Source of the DNA: Desulfovibrio sp.
GTDB lineage: Bacteria > Desulfobacterota > Desulfovibrionia > Desulfovibrionales > Desulfovibrionaceae
Direction: 5' to 3'
Length of the DNA stretch: 29,410 nt
NCBI RefSeq assembly: GCF_019424165.1
Contig: NZ_JAHZAA010000016.1
Coordinates: 4,653-34,062, forward strand
Position 1 is the stretch's first letter. Each line of letters opens with the position of its first letter. Position numbers and translations under genes: made by a program. Shown here in pieces: positions 16,465 through 22,092 of the stretch. Below the pieces are notes generated by a model. That model was not told the DNA's origin. It worked only from the letters and a program-made list of their open reading frames with translations, and did no database searches.

Positions 16465-17651
16465 GGCTTGCCTCCCTGGTCATTTCCGGCTGCCTGGGCG
16501 GCGCCTTTTTGTGCCGCCTGTTCCGGCGCGGAGGATTTTTCCTGACCGGAAGCTTGCCCCTGGCCTGATGCCGCGGGCGCAGCAAGCGTGAAGGGAATCC
16601 CCGCAGCGCGCAGAAAGTCCGCAAGGCTGGCGCTTACAATAGCCAGGCTGGACTGCCTGTAAGATACATCATCCAGTTTTATGAACGTGTTGATGCCGAC
16701 AACTTCACCTTTATCATTGACCAGCGGTCCGCCGCTGTTGCCTTGTGACACGGTAGCCGTATGCACAATGAGGGGCGGGTTGCGTTCAAGTATAACGCTC
16801 ACCACACCTTCGGTGTAAACCACCTCGGGCGCTGCCGCGTTATTGCCCTTGAGCAGGGCCAGAAATTTGGGGTCATCGTTGGTCACGGCCCCGGGAAAGC
16901 CCCATGCGCTGACTTTTTCGGTACGCCAGACTTCAGTGGTCAGCGGCAGGGGCGTGATGCCCGGGCCGTTTTCGACGGCGAGCACGGCAAAATCACGCCC
17001 GGCGCTTTGTGTTGTCTGCAAAACGCGGGCAGCAAGGGGCGCGCCTGTGGCTTTGCTGACGATGACAGCCTTGCCAGCAGGGCCAACCACATGCGCGTTG
17101 GTTACCACATGCCCCGGAGTAACAAAAAAGCCCGACCCCATAGAAAGTCCTTCGGGCTGCATGGCCAGAACAAGTACCGTGGCCTGCTCCATAAGGGCGG
17201 CAAAGCCTTGGGGCGGCGACACTGGACGAGTGGTCTGCGGCAGTGCCGGTGTGGCGTCCGGGGGGGCTGTAAGGGGCGCGGCAACGCCCCCGGTTCCTGT
17301 GGTGGAGCCGGGCAGCGGCGGCCAGATCACCCCGGCCGGGGGTGTCAGAAGAGGCAGACGGCGCAACACTTCACACGGTTCTTCCTTGAGAAGCTGGCGC
17401 AGCTTTTCAATAAATTCCTGCCGGGCCAGGTTTTGTCGTTGCAGCTCGGCAAGTTGCGATGTCGCTTCTGCCTTGAGGCTTTCAGCTTCCTGCCACTGTT
17501 TCCAGAAAAGCCATGCGGCGAGAAGCAGCAGGGCCAGAAAGAACAGCAGCCCCCAGAAAAGGGGACGCCGAAACCAGGGCAGCGGGGAGGTCGCCGGAGC
17601 ACCGGGTGGTGGTGACTGCTCCGGTGTGACCGGATTGGGCGTTTGACTCAT
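16461..17651 (-). CDS. Membrane-anchored trypsin-like serine protease
   Basis: 396 residues. A short Pro-rich cytoplasmic tail precedes a transmembrane helix at about 31-50, then a coiled coil (about 54-92), a Pro/Gly/Thr-rich linker and a trypsin-fold (HtrA/Deg-like) domain at about 150-352. The catalytic triad is intact: His in VVTNAHVV (H187), Asp in GRDFAVLAV (D220), Ser in SQGNSGGPLV (S306, the usual GNSGGP). There is no PDZ domain, unlike DegP/DegS. The C-terminus is a Gln/Ala/Gly-rich tail. Positive residues (WFRR) before the helix suggest the protease faces the periplasm. GGAG lies 5 bases before the ATG. It ends in an ATGA overlap with srfA, which suggests coupled expression. It probably cuts a partner of this complex, but the substrate is unknown. 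Confidence 0.9.
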   Translation of the reverse strand: MSQTPNPVTPEQSPPPGAPATSPLPWFRRPLFWGLLFFLALLLLAAWLFWKQWQEAESLKAEATSQLAELQRQNLARQEFIEKLRQLLKEEPCEVLRRLPLLTPPAGVIWPPLPGSTTGTGGVAAPLTAPPDATPALPQTTRPVSPPQGFAALMEQATVLVLAMQPEGLSMGSGFFVTPGHVVTNAHVVGPAGKAVIVSKATGAPLAARVLQTTQSAGRDFAVLAVENGPGITPLPLTTEVWRTEKVSAWGFPGAVTNDDPKFLALLKGNNAAAPEVVYTEGVVSVILERNPPLIVHTATVSQGNSGGPLVNDKGEVVGINTFIKLDDVSYRQSSLAIVSASLADFLRAAGIPFTLAAPAASGQGQASGQEKSSAPEQAAQKGAAQAAGNDQGGKP

Positions 17652-17729
17652 GGCAACTCCGCGGCAAAGACCGCAGGAAAATATTTGCGCTGCCCCTGGA
17701 GTAAATCGGGAGGCAGCGCAAGCATGAAG
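17652..17729. other. 78-base intercistronic gap between lipoprotein and protease genes
   Basis: Holds the GGAG of the protease gene at its low-coordinate end. No terminator hairpin or convincing promoter was seen, so the lipoprotein and protease genes are probably on one transcript. Confidence 0.4.
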
Positions 17730-18521
17730 TTATCCAAGCAGGTTGTTTACAGTTTCTTCATAGCTGTTCATACGGGCATCTACATCACTGCGCGTGCTTT
17801 CAAGCTCCTTGCGCGAGGATTTCCATTCCGATGCCTGGGGAGCAATGCTGGCCTGCTTGACGGCAGGTTTCTTCTTGGGCGTGGAAGTCGCAGGCGAGGC
17901 GGGCTGGCTTGCCGTGTAATCCGAAGCCAGAACGCGTTCGTACTCGCTGTTTCTCTGGGCCATGGCCGAAGAAGTATCTTTAAGAATATAGGCTGTTTCT
18001 TCAAGCCCACTGCGGATTTCATTGTACCGGTCCTGCAATTCGAGGCGGGTGATTTGTCCGGCCCGGTACTGGTCGACAACCAGCTTGAACTGCTGGTCAT
18101 AGCACTTGGTGGCCAGTTTGGCCGCCGCAGTTGCCCGGTTCATGCTGGCCGCTTCTGCACCCATCTGTCGGTTGTATTGCGCAAGATAGGCAGCGTCACG
18201 CTGTTTTTCCTGAGATTTACCGTAAATATTTCCGCCCACAGCGCCTGCCGCGCCGCCTGCCACGGCTCCCGCCAGGGCGCCTTCGACCTTTCCGGTCGCC
18301 AGGCCGCCAATAAGCGCGCCTAGCAGGGCTCCCCCGGCAGCACCCGCAGCAGTGCTTGTGCCGGTGCTGTTTTCGTCTTTTCGCAGTTGGGCCACAGGCT
18401 CATAGCACTGGGGATAGTAGTTTACCTTGGTTCTTTGTTCGCCATAGCGGCTGGTGCAACCCGAAAAAAGCAGGCCGCCCACAAGGATACAAACAAGAGG
18501 AAGATATGCGCGCCGTTGCAT
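17730..18521 (-). CDS. Glycine-zipper outer-membrane lipoprotein
   Basis: 263 residues from ATG 18521, chosen because GGAGG stands 7 bases upstream and the lipoprotein signal begins there (the longer frame from 18560 lacks this). The signal MQRRAYLPLVCILVGGLLFSGC ends in a lipobox FSGC (Cys22); the following Thr-Ser, not Asp, predicts transfer to the outer membrane. Residues about 52-102 are a glycine zipper (repeated AAGxxGGxxxG-type steps: GAAGGALLGALIGGLATG, then AGAVAGGAAGAVGG), which can form helix-packed membrane-inserted assemblies. The rest is helical with a Lys/Pro/Ser/Thr linker and a coiled-coil end. First gene of the operon, 78 bases before the protease gene. Of all the products it is the one most likely to contact the outer membrane. 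Confidence 0.85.
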   Translation of the reverse strand: MQRRAYLPLVCILVGGLLFSGCTSRYGEQRTKVNYYPQCYEPVAQLRKDENSTGTSTAAGAAGGALLGALIGGLATGKVEGALAGAVAGGAAGAVGGNIYGKSQEKQRDAAYLAQYNRQMGAEAASMNRATAAAKLATKCYDQQFKLVVDQYRAGQITRLELQDRYNEIRSGLEETAYILKDTSSAMAQRNSEYERVLASDYTASQPASPATSTPKKKPAVKQASIAPQASEWKSSRKELESTRSDVDARMNSYEETVNNLLG

Positions 18522-18528
18522 GCCACGG

Positions 18529-18533
18529 CCTCC
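18529..18533 (-). promoter_or_regulatory. Ribosome binding site deciding the lipoprotein start
   Basis: GGAGG on the minus strand, 7 bases before ATG 18521. It places the lipobox Cys at residue 22, a normal distance, and rejects the longer reading from 18560. Confidence 0.7.
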
Positions 18534-18567
18534 TGATAAAAGTTTAAGGAAAGTCGTCACTTCTCTA

Positions 18568-18597
18568 ATGATACTGCAAAGTCGTACTATACGGCAA
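18568..18597 (-). promoter_or_regulatory. Candidate sigma70 promoter for the srfABC-containing operon
   Basis: On the minus strand TTGCCG (18592-18597) and TATCAT (18568-18573) are separated by 18 bases. Transcription would start about 40 bases before the lipoprotein ATG. It is the only reasonable promoter pattern I found ahead of the eleven-gene cluster. Confidence 0.5.
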
Positions 18598-19040
18598 GTC
18601 CCGCTGCGGCAACGCTGTGGACAGGCCGTTCAGCCGCAGGCGCAATATGTGCCGAAAGCGTGCGTATGGGCCATGTGGTTTATTTTGATGCCCGGTGGGA
18701 GAGCACCTTCCACTCGGTCTGTTGCAGCCTTGGCCAAGAGGTATGGCGTAATGACGGTGAGCGGGTAACGCCGCGTAACGGCTTTGGCGTCATGCCTGTT
18801 TAGCGCCTTGAAACTGCATAATCTTTTGAAACCCTGTCCTGACCGGGGCCGGCAGGGTTGATTGGCAGGGCGGCATGGCCGGGGTGCGAACGGGAGCGGG
18901 GTGGATTTGACAACACGCAGTCGGGGATGGTTAAACAACCCGGCGGTAGCCCGCGTTATGTCCACGCCTGTTTTTGCGTCAGGTGTGGTCTGCGTGTTTG
19001 CAGGCACGCCCTGCAGCAACATTTTACCTCGTGAGTTATC
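18598..19040. other. Gene-poor intergenic region
   Basis: Between the operon promoter and the dual-CXXC gene I see no convincing coding sequence; the open frames here lack ribosome sites, family motifs and sensible composition. It has small dyads (GCCG-5 bases-CGGC near 18770; AACCCTG/CAGGGTT at 18830-18836 and 18853-18859), none with a T-run. A TTGACA at 18907-18912 is the most promoter-like element on the plus strand. Confidence 0.45.
18907..18935 (+). promoter_or_regulatory. Weak candidate promoter for the dual-CXXC gene
   Basis: A perfect -35 box TTGACA (18907-18912) is followed after 17 bases by GTTAAA, a poor -10 box. It lies about 105 bases before ATG 19041. Confidence 0.3.
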
Positions 19041-19244
19041 ATGGCCTTTTTTGCTTCCCGCGATGCCAAAACCACCATCGCCTGCCCCAACTGTCCGGAC
19101 AGATTGCACATCGTTCGCACGTGTCATGAAGTTTTTATGCGTTGCCCCGGGTGCGGGGCAGAATTTCCCCTGCAGGACTATATCAGGCAGGCCGATGACG
19201 CCATGGAAAGCTTTTTGGAGAATGTTTACTGCAACCGCATTTGA
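19041..19244 (+). CDS. Small dual-CXXC protein (cysteine form)
   Basis: 67 residues with two CXXC pairs, CPNC (15-18) and CPGC (35-38), plus C28 in TCHEVFMRC and C64 in a VYCNRI end. The pattern CxxC-x9-C-x6-CxxC followed by a short acidic helix and a terminal Cys-Asn/Asp-Arg matches what I recall as the 'dual CXXC motif small (seleno)protein' group of Desulfovibrionales, in which one position can be selenocysteine. Here there is no in-frame TGA before the terminal stop, so all positions are cysteine. It is probably a small zinc-ribbon or thiol-redox protein of the cytoplasm; its function is not known. The start has only a weak GTGAG 5 bases upstream. It stands alone between two minus-strand genes. 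Confidence 0.72.
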   Translation: MAFFASRDAKTTIACPNCPDRLHIVRTCHEVFMRCPGCGAEFPLQDYIRQADDAMESFLENVYCNRI

Positions 19245-19468
19245 GGCATTTCTGGCGCGGTTTCGGTGTGTTCAGAATATTTTTAACGGCATTTCATTCT
19301 AAAGTTACTCTGACGGCTGTGCCAGCAGGTCCCTTCGCGAAGGCGCAACGCTCTGAGCCGTGCTCAAGGGCTTACGGGGGCAGGCTGCCCGGCTATGTGT
19401 CCGCGCTGTTCAATGCTGAAGCGGACCTTGCGAAAAATCAGGAATGCAGTGGGTGAAGTGGCAGCGTG
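19245..19468. other. Intergenic region between convergent genes
   Basis: 224 bases between the stop of the dual-CXXC gene and the stop of the flavoprotein gene. I see no gene and no clear terminator hairpin with a T-run on either strand; the octamer GGCATTTC occurs twice as a direct repeat. Confidence 0.4.
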
Positions 19469-20677
19469 CTACCTGCCGCGTTGTGCCGCGTGAAGGGGAA
19501 GGGCTTTTCCCGCAGCCATGCCGCTGGCCCAGGCCCAGTGTAGATTATAGCCGCCCAGAAGGCCCGTCACATCCAGCAGTTCGCCAGTGATGAACAGGCC
19601 CGGGCAAAGACGGCTTTGCATGGTTTGCGCATCCACTTCGCCAGTCTGCACGCCGCCGCGACAGGCTTCAGCCTTTTTGAGGCCCGCGGCTCCCACAGGC
19701 AAAAGGTTATGGGCGTGCACAGCCTCTGTCAGGCTGTTGCGGGTTGCGCGTGAAAGTTCCGCAATTTTTTTTCGGGCATTTTCCTGGGGCAGCAGCGCAT
19801 CCACAAGGCGTTGGGGCAAAAGACGCCCCAACAGCGCCCGTGCGGTCTGCTTTCCGGCTTCCGGCGCATCCAGCAGGGCTTTGAAGTCGTGGTCAGGAAG
19901 AAAATCCACGCGAACCTGCACTCCGCTTTCCCAAAACAGCGAAGCCTTGAGCGCGGCCGGGCCGCTGAGGCCGCCATGCGTGAAAAGCAGGTGGTCCTGC
20001 CAGTGATGCGCTTCTACCGAAATGCGGACAGGCAGGCTGATGCCAGAAAGGCTGGTGAGAACGTGTCCCTGAGGCAGCAACAGGGGTGTCAGGGCCGGAT
20101 GCGATGCTACCAGGCTGTGGCCCATCTGCTGGGCAAGCCTGTATCCATGCCCGCTTCCTCCTGCCTGGGGCCAGGCAGGGCTGCCCATGGCCAGCACTAC
20201 GGCTGGGGCGCGCCACTCTCTGGCAGGGGTATGCACTGCAAAAATGCCGTCTGAAAAATTTAGAGTTTCCACGGGGCTGTTGAATTCGATACGACAGCCC
20301 CGCTGACGGCAGTCTGTCACAAGAGCCTGGACCAGTTTTTGGGCAGGCACAGTCAGAAAAAGCTGGCCGTGCTCTCTTTCTTCAAAGGGCAGATGCCATT
20401 GCCGGACCATGCGCTGTATGGCCGCCGGGGCGAAGGCCCGCAGGGCAGGGGCGCAAAAAGCGCTGCCTTCGGGGCCATCACAGCGGTAATCCTGCGGGGT
20501 CACACGGCGGTTGGTAAAGTTGGCTTTTCCGCCGCCGCTGACGGCAAGTTTGCGTGCCGGAACAGCACCGCGCTCAAGTACGGTTACGCGCAAGCCCTTT
20601 CCTGCGGCTTCACGTGCACAGATAAGTCCGGAAGCTCCCGCACCCAGAACGAGCACGTCCGCCTGGCTTTCATCCAT
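19469..20677 (-). CDS. FAD/NAD(P)-dependent oxidoreductase of the BaiN/YhiN (HI0933) family
   Basis: 402 residues from ATG 20677, the usual family length; the upstream reading from 20800 adds 41 polar residues before the Rossmann strand and is unlikely. The dinucleotide-binding motif is VLGAGASG (G12, G14, G17) with an acidic residue at about E35 (VLERG) for the FAD ribose. The family signature KLAVSGGGKANFTN follows at about 43-56, equivalent to the KLLISGGGRCNVTN type. The C-terminal FAD motif is LFITGELLDVTGLLGGYNL, then WAWASGMAAGK. This is a cytosolic flavoprotein; proven functions in the family are few (a bile-acid reductase, BaiN, is one), so the substrate is not called. Only a weak AAGAAG precedes the start. 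It is divergent from the hydrolase gene. Confidence 0.88.
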   Translation of the reverse strand: MDESQADVLVLGAGASGLICAREAAGKGLRVTVLERGAVPARKLAVSGGGKANFTNRRVTPQDYRCDGPEGSAFCAPALRAFAPAAIQRMVRQWHLPFEEREHGQLFLTVPAQKLVQALVTDCRQRGCRIEFNSPVETLNFSDGIFAVHTPAREWRAPAVVLAMGSPAWPQAGGSGHGYRLAQQMGHSLVASHPALTPLLLPQGHVLTSLSGISLPVRISVEAHHWQDHLLFTHGGLSGPAALKASLFWESGVQVRVDFLPDHDFKALLDAPEAGKQTARALLGRLLPQRLVDALLPQENARKKIAELSRATRNSLTEAVHAHNLLPVGAAGLKKAEACRGGVQTGEVDAQTMQSRLCPGLFITGELLDVTGLLGGYNLHWAWASGMAAGKALPLHAAQRGR

Positions 20678-20882
20678 ATGCTTCTTTGTTCCGGCAAGGC
20701 CGTGCGGAACGCGCAGGGGTGCAGGGACAGAGTTGCTGGATGTGGGTATGGCGCCTGACAGGTTTTTTGAGGGGGAGCGGTGTAAACTGTTTTTTTGCAT
20801 GCGCTGAAGGTATACGAGGCCGGACGGTCTGCCAAGATATTCAAATGATGTTCAGCAATAAAATATGCCTGTTGAGAAAACT
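20678..20882. other. Divergent intergenic region
   Basis: About 200 bases between the flavoprotein and hydrolase starts. On the minus strand TTGGCA (20830-20835) and TATACC (20809-20814) are 15 bases apart, a suboptimal promoter that would give a leader of about 125 bases. No clear promoter was seen for the hydrolase. Confidence 0.3.
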
Positions 20883-21881
20883 ATGCCCATACTTGATTCA
20901 CTCTATGCCTGCCCCTGGTATGTAACAAATCCCCATGCCAACACCATGTGGCCTGTGCTTTTTCGCCCGCAACCCGAGCTTCCGCCGGATACGCGGCGGC
21001 AGCGTATTGAAACGCCTGACGGGGATTTTCTGGATGTGGACATGCAGCCCGCCGTGAATGCGCCCGGTGGCAATTTCGGGCAGGGGCGCGGCATAGCCAT
21101 AATATCTCACGGGCTTGAGGGCAACAGTCGCCGCAAGTATGTGCTCGGCATGGGTGCTGTTCTGCGGTCTTTGGGCTTTGATATACTTGCCTGGAACATG
21201 CGTTCCTGCTCGGGCGAGCCTGGCCGCACCTCCCGCCTGTACCATATGGGGGAGACAGAAGACCTGTCCACGGTAGTGCGCTTTGCAGAAATGTTTGACC
21301 GGCCGTTGCTGCTGGCAGGGTTCAGCATGGGGGGGAACCAGATATGCCGCTATCTCGGGCGGAGCCAGGTATCGCCTCTGATAAAGGGGGCTGTTGCAGT
21401 GTCTGTGCCGTGCGATCTTTCTGCTGCTGCTCCTGTTATGGACGGTTCGGCCTGCCGCCTGTACATGTGGTATTTTTTGAGAACGTTGCGAAAAAAAGTG
21501 CGGTACAATGCCGGACGTTTCCCCGGCTACCCCTCGGTTGACGGCATTGAGCACATTCGTACCTTTTCGGAGTTTGACAACCGCTTTACCGCGCCGACCT
21601 TCGGCTTTTCTTCAGCCGGCGACTACTGGGAGAAAAATACAGTACTGCCTGACCTGCCCCATATCACTGTTCCCACATATCTGCTGCTTGCGGCGGACGA
21701 TCCCTTTTGTGCGCCATCGTGCTACCCGTGGGACGCTGCGGAAGCCAGTTCACACTTATATCTTGAAGTGGCAGCCCATGGCGGGCATGTGGGCTTTGTG
21801 CAGCCCGGCGGCCTCTATTACAGTGAGCAGCGCGCCCGTGACTTTGTCGGCATGCTGCTGGAACAGGGAGCGTTCGACTGA
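20883..21881 (+). CDS. Alpha/beta hydrolase of the YheT (ABHD1/3-like) family
   Basis: 332 residues, or 338 if the in-frame ATG at 20865 is used; GAG 6 bases before 20883 favours the shorter form, but both are weak. It shows the YheT landmarks: TNPHANTMWP near the start, ETPDGDFLDVD, the oxyanion motif SHGLEGNS, the family stretch RSCSGEPGRTSRLYHMGETED, the nucleophile elbow GFSMGG (S148), the acid in LLAADDPF (about D272 or D273) and the His in HGGHVGF (about H302). The catalytic set is complete. It is a soluble esterase or hydrolase whose natural substrate is unknown in bacteria. No signal peptide. It runs divergently from the flavoprotein and convergently toward hrpB. Confidence 0.88.
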   Translation: MPILDSLYACPWYVTNPHANTMWPVLFRPQPELPPDTRRQRIETPDGDFLDVDMQPAVNAPGGNFGQGRGIAIISHGLEGNSRRKYVLGMGAVLRSLGFDILAWNMRSCSGEPGRTSRLYHMGETEDLSTVVRFAEMFDRPLLLAGFSMGGNQICRYLGRSQVSPLIKGAVAVSVPCDLSAAAPVMDGSACRLYMWYFLRTLRKKVRYNAGRFPGYPSVDGIEHIRTFSEFDNRFTAPTFGFSSAGDYWEKNTVLPDLPHITVPTYLLLAADDPFCAPSCYPWDAAEASSHLYLEVAAHGGHVGFVQPGGLYYSEQRARDFVGMLLEQGAFD

Positions 21882-22092
21882 ACGGCTACAGGGGTGTGCG
21901 GCTGGCCGGATCCTGCCGTGTCCGGCGGGTGGGAACGTTCGGTTATAGGCTTAGAAATTCTTTACCCTGCTCTTTGCGCTTTGACGTGGGCAGCGTTGAC
22001 GGGATTTTTCCCCGGCCAGTATCGGCCAGTTGGAAAAGGGCGGCGCTCATGCGCACATGTGCGGAGACGCAACTACAGGAGCAAAATGTGTT
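21882..22092. other. Convergent intergenic region with a 12-bp palindrome
   Basis: 211 bases between the hydrolase stop and the hrpB stop. It contains a perfect palindrome CGCACATGTGCG (22052-22063). No T-run follows directly on either strand, so it is not a standard terminator. No gene seen. Confidence 0.4.

Noticed and set aside
16761..17646. Two overlapping plus-strand open frames of 284 and 267 residues
   Set aside because: Antisense to the protease with an intact catalytic triad; both are shadow frames.
18630..19127. 165-residue minus-strand open frame in the gene-poor region
   Set aside because: No ribosome site, no family motif, and it overlaps the start of the dual-CXXC gene in antisense.
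19041..19244. Possible selenocysteine codon in the dual-CXXC gene
   Set aside because: No in-frame TGA occurs before the final stop; all expected positions are cysteine codons.
18862..19302. 146-residue plus-strand open frame overlapping the dual-CXXC gene
   Set aside because: A different frame from the 67-residue protein with conserved CXXC pairs; low-complexity start and no recognisable domain.
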